Origin: Gracilimonas sp034520725
GTDB lineage: Bacteria > Bacteroidota > Rhodothermia > Balneolales > Balneolaceae
NCBI GenBank assembly: GCA_034520725.1
Contig: JAXHNH010000011.1
Location: forward strand, 310,001 to 374,000
Direction: 5' to 3'
Length of the DNA: 64,000 bases
The notes under the pieces were generated by a model that saw only the letters and a program-made list of their open reading frames with translations, was not told the origin of the DNA and did not search any database. Both the position numbers and the translations under genes were made by a program. Shown here in pieces: positions 27,416 to 37,655 of the stretch (position 1 is the first letter of the stretch; every line of letters starts with the position of its first letter).

Positions 27416-28762
27416 TTAAATGAAATTAGAGACTAAGTTATAAAGAATGGCTGCAGGGCATATATATTTAATGAATATCGGCCAAACTTTTGAAAACAGT
27501 GTTTGTTTGATACCTGCAAATCCATACTCCATTTCATTAATGGCATTATCAGTAGTCCATACATAACCCACAAACATGCAGATCAGAAAACCGCCAAGTG
27601 GAAGACCAATACTGCTAAATAGGTAATCAAACCATCCGATAAGTACAGGGAAGAATGCCACACAAATTGAGACAGCAAGAATACCAAGTCCTACAGTCCA
27701 TGCAGCCTTTTTACGTTTAACCTCAAATTCATCGATCACAAACGAAACGGGAACTTCCAACAGAGAAATTGTGGAGGTCAGTGCTGCAATACTTAACAAA
27801 AGGAAGAAAGTAACGCCTAGTAACATTCCTACACCGCCACCAATGGTATGAAACAGGGCAGGGAGTATCTGGAATACAAGATCCGTACTGGAAGCAAGTG
27901 AGCCACCCGCATTAATATTAATGCCCTGACTTTGAGCTAAATACATAGCTGGTACGATCAAAAGTCCGGCGAGGAAAGCAATACCAACATCGGCAAGAGT
28001 TACAAAGGCAGCTGCCTGTGGAATATTTTCTTTCTTATTCAAATAGGAACCATAGGTAATAAGTGCACCCATACCCAATGAAAGGGAGAAGAAAGCTTGA
28101 CCCATGGCTGAAAAGATCAATTCTGTGTTGATCTTAGAAAAATCAGGTAACAGATAAGCTCTTACCCCTTCTGCACTACCGGGTTGAAGTAACACGTAGA
28201 TGATCATTATTACAATGATACTGATCAACATTGGCATCATGGCTTTAGTTGCACGTTCAATACCATCACTGACTCCACCAGTGATGATCTTAATGGTTCC
28301 CAGCATGAAGGCTGTGGCAATTACGGCATTTTTTAAGCCATTTCCTGTATCTGTGAGCCAATCAGCGGCTGCGGCCCAACCGAAGTAATAGAATATCTCC
28401 TCGAAAGCAAAACCGAAAGCCCAACCTGCAATTACAGTATAGAAGGAGAGGATCATCACACCACAGATGACTCCCCAAAGTCCTACAAGAGGGAAAAATT
28501 TATTTGAACTAATAGCCTTAAAAGCCCCAACGGGATTTTTTCCAGATTTTCTACCGATAGCGATCTCAGCCGCCATCACCGGAAAACCGATAGCAAAAGT
28601 ACATAGCAGGTAAATGATCAGATAGGCTGCGCCTCCCTGGGTTGCAACTTTTGTTGGGAAAGCCCAGATATTACCCAGTCCGACCGCTGAACCCGCTGCT
28701 GCGAGAACAAAGCCTAGTTTCGAATTCCATGAACCTCTGTCAGTGGTAGTTGTTTCAGCCAA
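27416..28762 (-). CDS. neurotransmitter:sodium symporter (NSS/LeuT family)
   Basis: A sodium-coupled transporter of amino acids or related solutes. The 448-residue protein has about eleven or twelve membrane segments. TM1 carries the LeuT hallmark (LAAAGSAVGLGNIWAFP), followed by GGAAYLIIYLLCTFAIGFP and GYVWTT in the last third. The sodium and substrate region around TM1 and TM6 (FSLSLGMGALITYGSY) looks intact. The start is TTG 28762, supported by a strong Shine-Dalgarno sequence. The substrate cannot be predicted from context. Confidence 0.93.
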   Translation of the reverse strand: MAETTTTDRGSWNSKLGFVLAAAGSAVGLGNIWAFPTKVATQGGAAYLIIYLLCTFAIGFPVMAAEIAIGRKSGKNPVGAFKAISSNKFFPLVGLWGVICGVMILSFYTVIAGWAFGFAFEEIFYYFGWAAAADWLTDTGNGLKNAVIATAFMLGTIKIITGGVSDGIERATKAMMPMLISIIVIMIIYVLLQPGSAEGVRAYLLPDFSKINTELIFSAMGQAFFSLSLGMGALITYGSYLNKKENIPQAAAFVTLADVGIAFLAGLLIVPAMYLAQSQGININAGGSLASSTDLVFQILPALFHTIGGGVGMLLGVTFFLLLSIAALTSTISLLEVPVSFVIDEFEVKRKKAAWTVGLGILAVSICVAFFPVLIGWFDYLFSSIGLPLGGFLICMFVGYVWTTDNAINEMEYGFAGIKQTLFSKVWPIFIKYICPAAILYNLVSNFI

Positions 28763-28769
28763 GTTTTTT

Positions 28770-28776
28770 CCTCCTT
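28770..28776 (-). promoter_or_regulatory. Shine-Dalgarno site that fixes the TTG start of the NSS transporter
   Basis: On the minus strand AAGGAGG lies 7 nt before TTG at 28762. The next in-frame residues AETTTTDRGSWN lead straight into TM1, so TTG is the start. It is one of the few strong Shine-Dalgarno sequences in the window. Confidence 0.8.
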
Positions 28777-28809
28777 AGGATGGTTATTGTTGAGATGGCA
28801 TAAAATATT

Positions 28810-30831
28810 TTAAGCATTGCTCACACGCAACTTTCTTAAAATTATTCCTGAGCTTGCCGGCACTATATACTTACTTTTAACGCTTTTTAAAGTTTTATTT
28901 CCGGAATGCTGATCGTCAGTAACCACCTCCCAATACCCATCTGGGAGTATGATTTCGTATTCCTGCTCTAAACTTGCGTTCAATGATACAAAGTAATTAT
29001 ACACATCACCTGAACTTTTTCCGTCAATTGAGAATGTGATGTGAAGGGGATCATTATATACCTTAAAATTGATGTCTTCAGGATTTGATCGTCGTAACGC
29101 AGGTGCATTTAAACGTAACTTAATCAAACCTTTATAATAATTAAAAAGAGATTTATTGATCTCAATTTCATTAAAATTCAACCAGTTTGTCTTATCGTCT
29201 TTGTTGTAGGTATCTCTGTCAATTTTTCCTTTCTGTGGGTCTATATTTTTAGGATCACGGATGATCTTTGAGCGAGCCCATTCCTGACCGGCATGCATCA
29301 TTGCGATACCCTGAGAGACACACAATGTAAGGGCCGCCAGTTTTGAAATAGATTCTTCTCTTTCATTTAAATTTACCACATGATTGACATCTTGAAAAAC
29401 TTGCTCAGCTTTCTCAGGATCTAAAGCGATCCTTATATAATCACCAAGAGTATATCCATCATGGCTTTCAACATAATTGACAGAATGCCCCGAGTGTTGA
29501 AATAATCCATTTTCCTCAGATCTGATAGTTCCGCGGATCATATTTTCAATGCCAAATCTTGAATTATCTCCGGTACTGCCAAAGATCAAACCCTTGTCTT
29601 CTTTAGGGTTATAGCCCTTTATGGTGTTTCTATATTTATCGTTCCAGGAAGACCACCCGTGATCAGAAAAACCATCCGGTTTATATTCTTTTCCCCAGGG
29701 CTCAGCAATCAGAACTACATTAGGATTAATTTTTTGAGCTTCTTTTTTGATCAGATCTATGGTTTCCCAATCAATGATCCCGGCAAGATCGAACCTGAAT
29801 CCATCGATATGATATTCCTTCATCCAATATTTTACGGATTCTACTAATATATCCCTGGAATATTTCGCTGAAGTATCAATATCATTCCCCGTCCAGCTGT
29901 TATTGGTAAAATTACCGGTGTCATCAAGACAGAAATAATGATCTTTTGCTGTGTACTTTAGTGGATTCAGATCGTAGTGGGATGCATGATTATACACTAC
30001 ATCCATCAATACGGAAATATTTTCTTTGTGAAGGGCTTTAACAAGATCTTTTAATTCATTTTCAGCAGTGACTGATCTCCCGACCACGTTACCCAACTCC
30101 AAAGTAGCATCAGAAGCATAAATTGTTTCAGGGGCAAAATAGAAAGACGTCATGTACCCCCAATAATTTTTGGAATACGGATTCCACACATTCTTTATTC
30201 CATCCGAAACCGTTTCTTTAAAGGGAGGCTCAAAATATGCAAACTTTTGAAGAGGTAAAAACTCTACTGCATTGACACCCAATCTTTTAAGGTGTTTAAT
30301 ACCGCCGACACCAGCTTCCCTGAAATCATTATAAATACCATTTACATGAGTTTTGGCTGATGGATGAGCCACCATATCCTTGATGTGTGTCTCGTAGATG
30401 ATAAGGTCTCTTGGATCTTCAGGAGCCACAAAGGTGTCATCCTCCCAATCAAAGTCACTAGAAGTGCATATCTTAGTTTTTGGGTACTGTAGATAATGAT
30501 TTCTAGTTGTTACATGCCTGCTTCTAGGGTCTGCTATATAATCTTCAGTAGATAAGAAAAAATGACTGCTATCAGGGCCATTTATCTTAAAGGCATACCA
30601 TCGATCACTAAAACAATCTTGAACCAGGCAATTCCATATTCCATCTTGGTCTTTCTCCATTTCAAAACTGAGGCCTGATTCATCTTCATAATCTTCAAAG
30701 ATGACTACCTCAATAGAATGAGCTTGCGGCGAAAATAACCTGAAAATAGTTGCAGTATCAGTGACCGTACATCCAAGCGGATATTCTTCAAGACCGGTAA
30801 CTGTGCATTCGTAATCTGAAGTATTAGGCAT
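28810..30831 (-). CDS. GH13 glycogen/starch debranching enzyme (pullulanase/isoamylase type)
   Basis: 673 residues. It hydrolyses alpha-1,6 branches of glycogen or pullulan-like glucans. An N-terminal CBM48-like domain (~15-130) precedes the GH13 barrel: NYWGYMTSFYFAPE, DVVYNHASHYD, DGFRFDLAG (nucleophile Asp), VVLIAEPWG (acid/base Glu) and YVESHDGYTLGD (third acidic residue). The C-terminal ~90 residues form a beta domain. No signal peptide is seen, so it acts in the cytoplasm on storage glycogen. ATG overlaps the metG stop by 1 bp (TAATG). Confidence 0.87.
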   Translation of the reverse strand: MPNTSDYECTVTGLEEYPLGCTVTDTATIFRLFSPQAHSIEVVIFEDYEDESGLSFEMEKDQDGIWNCLVQDCFSDRWYAFKINGPDSSHFFLSTEDYIADPRSRHVTTRNHYLQYPKTKICTSSDFDWEDDTFVAPEDPRDLIIYETHIKDMVAHPSAKTHVNGIYNDFREAGVGGIKHLKRLGVNAVEFLPLQKFAYFEPPFKETVSDGIKNVWNPYSKNYWGYMTSFYFAPETIYASDATLELGNVVGRSVTAENELKDLVKALHKENISVLMDVVYNHASHYDLNPLKYTAKDHYFCLDDTGNFTNNSWTGNDIDTSAKYSRDILVESVKYWMKEYHIDGFRFDLAGIIDWETIDLIKKEAQKINPNVVLIAEPWGKEYKPDGFSDHGWSSWNDKYRNTIKGYNPKEDKGLIFGSTGDNSRFGIENMIRGTIRSEENGLFQHSGHSVNYVESHDGYTLGDYIRIALDPEKAEQVFQDVNHVVNLNEREESISKLAALTLCVSQGIAMMHAGQEWARSKIIRDPKNIDPQKGKIDRDTYNKDDKTNWLNFNEIEINKSLFNYYKGLIKLRLNAPALRRSNPEDINFKVYNDPLHITFSIDGKSSGDVYNYFVSLNASLEQEYEIILPDGYWEVVTDDQHSGNKTLKSVKSKYIVPASSGIILRKLRVSNA

Positions 30832-32864
30832 TAAGTGATCGGGCTTCCCGGTTCTGCATTGGTTTCAACAAATTTGAGAGAGCCATCCGGATTTTCAGCC
30901 ATCAGGATCATGCCTTTACTTTCAACTCCCATAAGTTTTTTAGGGGCGAGATTGGCAACTACGCTTACTTTTTGACCGTCAAGTTTATCCGGATCAAAAT
31001 ATTTTGAGATTCCAGATACAATGGTTCTTTGTTCAAGTCCGATATCAACTTTAATCTCTAACAGTTTGTTTGATTTTTCAATTTTTTTAGCTGACAAGAT
31101 CTTGCCTGCCCGAAGATCTAATTTCATGAAATCTTCGAATTCAATGTTCTCTTTCAGTTCGGGAACGTCGGGGGTAGGATCAGCTTCTTTTGCTTTATCG
31201 TGTAATTTTTGAATTTGTTCTTCGATGATGTTGTCCTCAATTTTGTCAAATAATATGTCACCTTGTATCACAGAATCGCCAACCTTTAACATACTGTTGG
31301 ATATGTCTTTCCATGAAAATGAGTCTGTTAACCCAAGTTGAGCTCTTAACTGTTTCATCTTGTCAGGAAGGATAGGATCAAACAGACATGAAAGGGCTGC
31401 ACTGATCTGCAAACTTATGTGCAGAGTATTTCCAGCCTTGATAGGCTCGGTTTTTCGGGTTTTCCAAGGCTCTGTTTCTGTAAAATATCGATTCCCGATA
31501 CGGGCTAGATTCATAGTTTCTGAGATAGCCTCTTTAAATCGGAAGTTTTCATATGCCTGAGTGACCTTCACTTTTTGGTCTTCGATAGCCTGTAATGCTT
31601 CCAGATCTGTTTCAGAAGGTTCAATCAACTCAGGAACCTTTCCATCAGCATAATTTACTGTAAAAGAAAGTGAGCGATTAGTAAAATTACCGAGAACATC
31701 GGCCAATTCTGTATTGATGTGCATCTGAAAATCTTTCCAGGAAAAATCTGAATCTTTTGATTCAGGCAAGGTTGTTCCCAAAGCATATCGCAACAGATCA
31801 GGTTCAAAAACATCCAGATATTCGTGAAGCCAGACGGCCCAACCACGAGATGTGGATAGCTTTTTACCTTCAAGGTTTAAAAATTCGTTAGCCGGTACAT
31901 TTTTAGGTAGCACATAACCACCGTGCTCCATCAATACAACCGGAAACATGATACAATGAAATACGATGTTATCTTTTCCAATGAAGTGATACAACTCGGT
32001 ATCTTCATTTTGCCAATAATCTTTCCAAAGCTCGGGTTTTCCTTGTTCCAATGCCCATTCTTTGGTGGCAGAAACGTAGCCTATTGGGGCGTCGAACCAG
32101 ACGTACAGAACTTTACCTTTAGCTTCTTTAAGGGGTACAGGAACTCCCCAACTCAGATCTCTTGTAGCAGCACGATCAGTAAGTCCTTCTTTTAGCCAGC
32201 TTTTGACCTGACCCATTACATTCGGTTTCCAGTTTTCGCGCGTTTCAAGCCATTTTTCAAGTTTAGGCTGAACGTCACCCAGTGGCATGTACCAATGCTC
32301 CGTTTTTTTAAGCTCAGGTTTTTCTCCGGTCAAGGCACTAACGGGGTCAATTAATTCAGTAGGGGAAAGGGATGTTCCACATTTTTCACATTGATCGCCG
32401 TAAGCTTCCTCATACCCGCAACTGGGACAGGTTCCCTTTACATAACGGTCAGGCAGGAACATATCCGCTTTAGCATCATAAAGCTGCTCTTCGGTCTTCT
32501 TTTTAAAGAAACCTTTATCATGCAGATTTGTAAAGAACTCCTGTGAGGTCTCATGATGCACTTTTGAGCTAGTGCGTCCATAGAAATCAAACGAGATCCC
32601 GAATTCCTCAAATACCTTTTTATTCATCTCATGATATCGGTCTACAATATCCTGAGGTGAAACACCTTCTTTCTCGGCAGCGATGGTTATAGGAACACCA
32701 TGTTCATCAGATCCACAAATAAATGCTACATCTGCATCTGTTCGTCTTTTATAGCGCACATAAAAATCAGGAGTAAGATAGGCGCCAGCTAAATGTCCGA
32801 GATGAATAGGTCCGTTGGCATAGGGAAGGGCCGAAGTAACAAGAATTCGTTTTTTATCGGGCAT
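30831..32864 (-). CDS. metG: methionine--tRNA ligase
   Basis: 677 residues, class I synthetase. The HIGH signature is YANGPIHLGHLAG, the zinc knuckle is CPSCGYEEAYGDQCEKCG, and the KMSKS loop is KLSTSRG. The C-terminal ~110 residues form the dimerising tRNA-binding domain (FMKLDLRAGKILSAKKI; VVANLAPKKLMG). It is complete and of normal length for the long MetRS form. The stop overlaps the debranching enzyme start. Confidence 0.97.
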   Translation of the reverse strand: MPDKKRILVTSALPYANGPIHLGHLAGAYLTPDFYVRYKRRTDADVAFICGSDEHGVPITIAAEKEGVSPQDIVDRYHEMNKKVFEEFGISFDFYGRTSSKVHHETSQEFFTNLHDKGFFKKKTEEQLYDAKADMFLPDRYVKGTCPSCGYEEAYGDQCEKCGTSLSPTELIDPVSALTGEKPELKKTEHWYMPLGDVQPKLEKWLETRENWKPNVMGQVKSWLKEGLTDRAATRDLSWGVPVPLKEAKGKVLYVWFDAPIGYVSATKEWALEQGKPELWKDYWQNEDTELYHFIGKDNIVFHCIMFPVVLMEHGGYVLPKNVPANEFLNLEGKKLSTSRGWAVWLHEYLDVFEPDLLRYALGTTLPESKDSDFSWKDFQMHINTELADVLGNFTNRSLSFTVNYADGKVPELIEPSETDLEALQAIEDQKVKVTQAYENFRFKEAISETMNLARIGNRYFTETEPWKTRKTEPIKAGNTLHISLQISAALSCLFDPILPDKMKQLRAQLGLTDSFSWKDISNSMLKVGDSVIQGDILFDKIEDNIIEEQIQKLHDKAKEADPTPDVPELKENIEFEDFMKLDLRAGKILSAKKIEKSNKLLEIKVDIGLEQRTIVSGISKYFDPDKLDGQKVSVVANLAPKKLMGVESKGMILMAENPDGSLKFVETNAEPGSPIT

Positions 32865-32967
32865 GAATGTGATTTATCCGTCTTTTTTTCTGGAAGATAA
32901 GAAATGAATGTCTCAATGTTCAAAATGATGAGACAAAGTATGCAGTTTGCATATACATATTTGCACA

Positions 32968-34701
32968 TCAGGCGCAAATTTCATTATAGCCACTTAAACG
33001 ATGACCCCCATCTGCATTATCCAATTTTTTCAGTGCAGCCCTTACACCGTCATGAACGGTGTTATGGAATCGATTTGATTTAACAAATGTGCTGATATCA
33101 GATTTTCGGATCACATCTCGAACCGGGCCTATCAAACCTGAAATGTAAAGTTCTATACCTTGCTTATTTAAAGTCTCTATGATCATTAACAAAGAATCCA
33201 TAGCAGATACATCAAGGTCACCAATGGTTGTACCATCTATGATCACATATTTGAGTGCTTCGGATTCGTTCATACTTTTTTCGAGAATATAGTTTTTAAA
33301 GAACTCTGCATTTACAAAAGAGAATGCGGCATCAACCCTGAGAATCAGTATGCCGGGGATAGTTTTAACCTCCGAAAATCGTTCTTTATTTTTGAAGTCT
33401 CTCGTTTCAGGAACCAAACCTAATTCAGCCACGGTAGGTTTACTCATCTTCATAAGAAGAGCCAATACTGAAGAAATCAGTCCAATAACGATCCCTTCCT
33501 GAATACCAATCGCCAAAACACTGATAAATGTGATAAAAGCAACAAGTGCGTCTCTTCTTTTAGTATTTACAAGGAATTTAAGTTCTTTAAAATCAACGAG
33601 GCTACTTACTGACACCACAATAATAGCACCAAGTAAGGGAACCGGGAGAATCTCAAATAAAGGGGTGAGGAATAAAAGAGTAAATAAAATGAGACAACCC
33701 GCAAATACATTGTTAAGTGATGTTTGAGCTCCAGCCTGTTCAGCAATCGCTGAGCGGGAGAAACTTGATGAGACAGGTAGTGACTGAAACAAGCTACCGG
33801 CAATGTTACTCGCGCCAACAGCCAATAATTCCTGATTTGGATTGACGGTATAGCCATGTTTTCTGGCGAATGATTTGGAAAGTGAGGCTACGGTCATAAA
33901 TTGAATCAGGGCAAGGGTAAATGCATTGGGAGCAATTTCCCTAATTGCTTCGGTATTAAAAGTGGGTAGTGCAAATTCAGGCAAACCAATTGGAATGGTG
34001 CCAACTTGTTCAATGCCCCATTGAGAAATACTGATGAATGATACCACAATAATTGTAATCGTCACTAATATTACCGACTCCGGTACCTTAGCGTAATATC
34101 TTCTCATCAATACCAAGAATAAAATAAAGAAGACAGAAAGGCTCAATGATGGGATGTGGATGTTTCCAATTTGTTGCCAAAGATCAAAAAGGATCACGTG
34201 TATAAACTGGGAATTTTGAATTTCAACGTTAAGCAGAGTTCCCATTTGGCTTGCAATAATGATAATGGGTGCAGCAATCGTGAAACCTGATATCACCGGA
34301 CGTGAAAACAAATTAAAGACAAAACCAAGTTTCAGGAATCCCATAAGGATCTGAAAGGTACCGGTCATCAGAGCGATGAGAATGGCAAAGGTGATTTTTT
34401 CAGTCGGATCACTTCCGGCTAAAAAACCAAGACCTGCTGCCAGGATCAGCATATCTATAGCAACCGGGCCAATTGAAATGTGCCTGGAAGTTCCAAATAA
34501 CGGATAGACAAATAAAGGAATAAGGCCGGCATACAAACCATAGATTGGGGGTAAGCCTGCAATAACCGCATAGGCCATTCCCTGAGGAATAAGAACTACA
34601 CCAACGGTAGAGCCTGAAATAAGGTCGGCTTTAAACTTAAAAAGGTCATAGTTTTTAAGTAGATCAAAAATAGGTAAGTATTTAGACAGAAAGTGCTGCA
34701 T
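32968..34701 (-). CDS. SulP family anion (sulfate-type) permease with STAS domain
   Basis: 577 residues. The SulP membrane domain starts with GSTVGVVLIPQGMAYAVIAGLPPIYGLYAG and includes about a dozen hydrophobic segments with the QSLPVSSSFSRSAI motif. The C-terminal STAS domain (~435-560) has VIIDGTTIGDLDVSAMDSL and SGLIGPVRDVI. These permeases move sulfate, bicarbonate or other anions. It starts 8 bp after the SLC13 gene on the same strand, suggesting one anion-uptake unit. Confidence 0.9.
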   Translation of the reverse strand: MQHFLSKYLPIFDLLKNYDLFKFKADLISGSTVGVVLIPQGMAYAVIAGLPPIYGLYAGLIPLFVYPLFGTSRHISIGPVAIDMLILAAGLGFLAGSDPTEKITFAILIALMTGTFQILMGFLKLGFVFNLFSRPVISGFTIAAPIIIIASQMGTLLNVEIQNSQFIHVILFDLWQQIGNIHIPSLSLSVFFILFLVLMRRYYAKVPESVILVTITIIVVSFISISQWGIEQVGTIPIGLPEFALPTFNTEAIREIAPNAFTLALIQFMTVASLSKSFARKHGYTVNPNQELLAVGASNIAGSLFQSLPVSSSFSRSAIAEQAGAQTSLNNVFAGCLILFTLLFLTPLFEILPVPLLGAIIVVSVSSLVDFKELKFLVNTKRRDALVAFITFISVLAIGIQEGIVIGLISSVLALLMKMSKPTVAELGLVPETRDFKNKERFSEVKTIPGILILRVDAAFSFVNAEFFKNYILEKSMNESEALKYVIIDGTTIGDLDVSAMDSLLMIIETLNKQGIELYISGLIGPVRDVIRKSDISTFVKSNRFHNTVHDGVRAALKKLDNADGGHRLSGYNEICA

Positions 34702-34709
34702 TTGTCAGT

Positions 34710-36497
34710 TTAAAATGGCCAAAAATAAGGGATCGCAAAGGTACCAATAATCCAGAAAAGAATGTTAAGAGGAGTACCAACTTTCACAAAATCAGTGAAT
34801 TTATATTGACCGGGTCCAAAGATCATGGTGTTGGTTTGGTAACCGATCGGTGTCATAAAACTCAGCGAGGCAGCCATAGTCACAGCTACCAATAAGGGAG
34901 TGGCATCAATGCCTAATGTTGAAGCCGCTTCTATAGCAATTGGAGCCAAAAGTGCTGCTGTGGCCTGATTTGAGATCAAATTAGTAAGCATCATTGACAG
35001 GAAGAAGAAAGTTGATAACACGGCTGTAGGGCCTAGTGATTCAAAGTGGGTGATCAAGCCATCCACCATCAATTGAGCTGCTCCTGTCTTCTGCATGGCT
35101 ATGCCCAATGGAAGTACTCCGGCCAAAAGGAATATGACTTTCCAATTTACAGATTGATAGGCTTCTTCGTTTTTAAGGCACCCTGTAATAACCATTAATA
35201 TAACCCCACAAATAGCAGTAGCAACTATGGGTAAAATTCCGAAAGCTGCAAATCCGACTACACTGGCGATAATTGCCAAAGCTACAGGTATTTTTGAGGT
35301 TTTGTGATCGGGAATATTGATCTCCGTAGCCAGTACAAACTCCTCTGATATCTTTATATCATTTACGCGTTCTTTTTTCACATAAAGTAACAAAGAAGTA
35401 CCACTCTGCAGCCTGATATCAGACAAGTGCTCCTGCTCAATTTTTCCCTTTTGGCGAATTGCCAATACAATGCCCTCAAACTGATGATAGAGCCCAAGCT
35501 GATTCAATTTCTTACCTTCAAAAGATGATTCAGGGGCTACAACAGCCTCAACCAGCTGAGCATTGCCAAGTTCGAAGTCTTTATCTTCCCATTCTCTGGT
35601 TGGTTTGATCAAAACATCTTCACGGTTCAATAATTTATTTAATTCTTTGACGCTCCCACGAATTCTAAGTACATCATTAGACTCAAGTGAGACGCTTCCC
35701 CGATCAGGTTTGGAATTCATCTTAGCATCAAATACCTCAACAATATCCAGATCAAGGTCTTTTATGAGTTCTGTATTTTTTAGCGGAGTACCTACAAACT
35801 AGAATTCTGGTTGTAGAACCACATCCGTTAAATAGCTCTGCATTTCGAAAGTGTCAGTCAGGGATTCATCTTTACGGCGCTCGGGTATGATCTTAATACC
35901 AATCGTAAAGAGATATATAAAACCGGTTATAAAAAAAATAGCAGCAACGGGAGCGAATTCAAACATAGTAAAACCGGCCATATCGTTATCCCTGGCAATC
36001 GAATCTACAAGTAGATTGGTAGATGTCCCTATGAGGGTGAAAACACCACCTAACATTGCTGCAAAAGAAAGTGGCATAAGTAGTTTTGAAGCACTTTGAT
36101 CCAGATCTTTCGATAGACTGATGATGACGGGAATGAATATAGCCACCGCTGCTGTGTTATTTATAAAGGCAGAGATGACACCGATCACAAGCATGATGAT
36201 CAAAATAGCAATACGAAAATTAAGTTGACTCAGCTTATAAAAATATTCGCCAACTATATCGAGAGCTCCTGTTTTTCGAAGTCCTTCGCTCAAAATGAAC
36301 ATACAGGCAATAGTCACTGTGGCAGGATTGCTAAATCCTGAAAGTCCTTCTTTAGGTGTCAGTATTCCTGAAACTACTAATATGGCTAACAGGATCAATG
36401 AAGTGATATCGAAGGAGATTCTTTTGTTAACAAATAATACAACCGCCAACAAAATCAGACCGTATACGAAAAGTATTTCGGGAGCTATTCCAAACAT
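34710..36497 (-). pseudogene. SLC13/DASS family anion transporter interrupted by an in-frame TAG
   Basis: Two open segments, 36497-35799 (232 codons) and 35720-34710 (336 residues from its first ATG), are in the same frame. The intervening 26 codons read on without another stop (FVGTPLKNTELIKDLDLDI...). The only lesion is TAG at 35801-35799, codon 233 of 595. The complete protein would have N-terminal membrane segments (FINNTAAVAIFIP; LGGVFTLIGTSTNLLV), two RCK_C (TrkA-C) regulatory domains, and the C-terminal half (LISNQATAALLAPIAIEAA; GYQTNTMIFGPG). The stop falls in the first RCK_C domain. Such proteins carry sulfate or dicarboxylates. Sequencing error, suppression or early pseudogene decay are all possible. 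Confidence 0.85.
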
Positions 36498-36539
36498 CTA
36501 TTGGATTATAAAGTCATTAATTGAGCTTAAATATCAAGA

Positions 36540-36568
36540 TTGACAGGCATTTATAAAAACAATTTATA
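36540..36568 (+). promoter_or_regulatory. sigma70-like promoter upstream of greA
   Basis: TTGACA (36540-36545), a 17-nt spacer and TTTATA (36563-36568) form a near-consensus vegetative promoter, predicting a start near 36575. It would drive the hairpin-containing leader ahead of greA. Visual match only. Confidence 0.45.
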
Positions 36569-36574
36569 AGATTA

Positions 36575-36679
36575 ACTGAATTAAAAAGAGAGATGGAAAT
36601 CCATCAATTAAGCTCTTATTTTAAGTAACAATACAAATGAAAGTGAAAGCCACCTACCATCGGTAGGTTGCTTTTTTTA
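36575..36679 (+). ncRNA. candidate short RNA or attenuated leader ahead of greA
   Basis: Between the promoter-like site and greA lie a GATGG-AAAT-CCATC hairpin (~36592-36605) flanked by AAGAG...CTCTT, then a terminator-like hairpin. ACCTACC (36652-36658) pairs with GGTAGGT (36662-36668), extended past one mismatch by AAAGC with GCTTT, and followed by a T run ending near 36679. No plus-strand gene lies upstream that needs terminating. Either a ~105-nt RNA or a regulated greA leader would explain it. No RNA family is recognised. Confidence 0.4.
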
Positions 36680-36706
36680 TTTATAGAAACCGATTAAAAA
36701 GAAATT

Positions 36707-37183
36707 ATGAGTAAAGTTCAATATCTGACGCAAGAAGGTTATGATAAACTTGATGCTGAGTTAAAGGACCTGAAGACAAGAGGTCGCAGAGAGATCGCCG
36801 AGGACATATCTGAGGCCAGAGCAAAAGGTGACCTCAGTGAGAATGCCGAGTATGATGCAGCGAAAGAAGCTCAGGGACATCTCGAGGATAGAATTACAAA
36901 ACTTGAGGACGCGCTAGCTAATGCAAGAGTATTGGATAAGAAAGATCTTGATCTGTCTAGAGTTCGTGTACTTACCACTGTCACCATTTTAAACAAAAAA
37001 ATGGATAAAGAGATGAAGTACACTATTGTTTCCCCAAATGAAGCTGATTTTGCGGCAGGTAAGATCTCTATTGAATCTCCCATTGGTAAAGCACTGCTTG
37101 GTAAGGAACCTGGTGAAATAGTTGAAGTAGATGTACCTGCAGGAAAGCTTGAACTCGAGATCCTCAAAATAGAGATAGATTGA
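36707..37183 (+). CDS. greA: transcription elongation factor GreA
   Basis: GreA rescues backtracked RNA polymerase by stimulating transcript cleavage. The 158-residue product has the N-terminal coiled coil (LDAELKDLKTRGRREIAEDI) with acidic tip (EARAKGDLSENAEYDAAKE) and the C-terminal FKBP-like domain (GEIVEVDVPAGKLELEILKI). The length is normal. It is preceded by a candidate leader with an internal terminator. Confidence 0.96.
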   Translation: MSKVQYLTQEGYDKLDAELKDLKTRGRREIAEDISEARAKGDLSENAEYDAAKEAQGHLEDRITKLEDALANARVLDKKDLDLSRVRVLTTVTILNKKMDKEMKYTIVSPNEADFAAGKISIESPIGKALLGKEPGEIVEVDVPAGKLELEILKIEID

Positions 37184-37199
37184 TCACTACCGCTATAGC

Positions 37200-37655
37200 A
37201 TGAAAAAACTCATCGATGTTTACCCATATAAAATCGTCAATGACGAGGTTCATTTCCTTATCTTTAAGAGATCGTCAAAAAAGATCTACGCTGATCAGTG
37301 GCGAATGATTGGCGGTAAGGTAAATTCTGATGAGACAAGCTGGCTGGCAGGTTTAAGAGAGCTTGAGGAGGAGACCGGAATAAAGCCAGTGAAGTTTTGG
37401 ACTGTTCCTTCTGTGAATCAGTTTTATGAACACAAATCAGATATGATCCACTCAATCCCTGCCTTTGCAGCACAAATACCGGATCAGGCTTATATTAAAC
37501 TTGATGATGAACACACAGGTTATAAATGGATTACAGCTAATGATGTATCCAAATACTTAAAATGGCCTGAGCAACGGAGGTTGATAAGACTTATTGATGA
37601 GCTTTTAAAGAATGGAAACAATGAAATTTTACCAGAGTGGATTGTAGATACCTGA
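37200..37655 (+). CDS. Nudix hydrolase
   Basis: 151 residues. The Nudix box GKVNSDETSWLAGLRELEEETGI matches the G-x5-E-x7-REL-x-EE-x-GI pattern, giving Mg-dependent hydrolysis of a nucleoside-diphosphate-linked substrate. The N-terminal part (DVYPYKIVNDEVHFLIFKRS) and C-terminal YKWITANDV resemble dihydroneopterin triphosphate pyrophosphohydrolase-like members, but the substrate is uncertain. It lies 16 bp after greA and overlaps the next gene by 19 bp. Confidence 0.9.
   Translation: MKKLIDVYPYKIVNDEVHFLIFKRSSKKIYADQWRMIGGKVNSDETSWLAGLRELEEETGIKPVKFWTVPSVNQFYEHKSDMIHSIPAFAAQIPDQAYIKLDDEHTGYKWITANDVSKYLKWPEQRRLIRLIDELLKNGNNEILPEWIVDT

Noticed and set aside
35799..35801. TAG as a recoded (pyrrolysine-like) codon
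   Set aside because: No other gene in the window uses an internal TAG, and transporters of this family are not known to need it.
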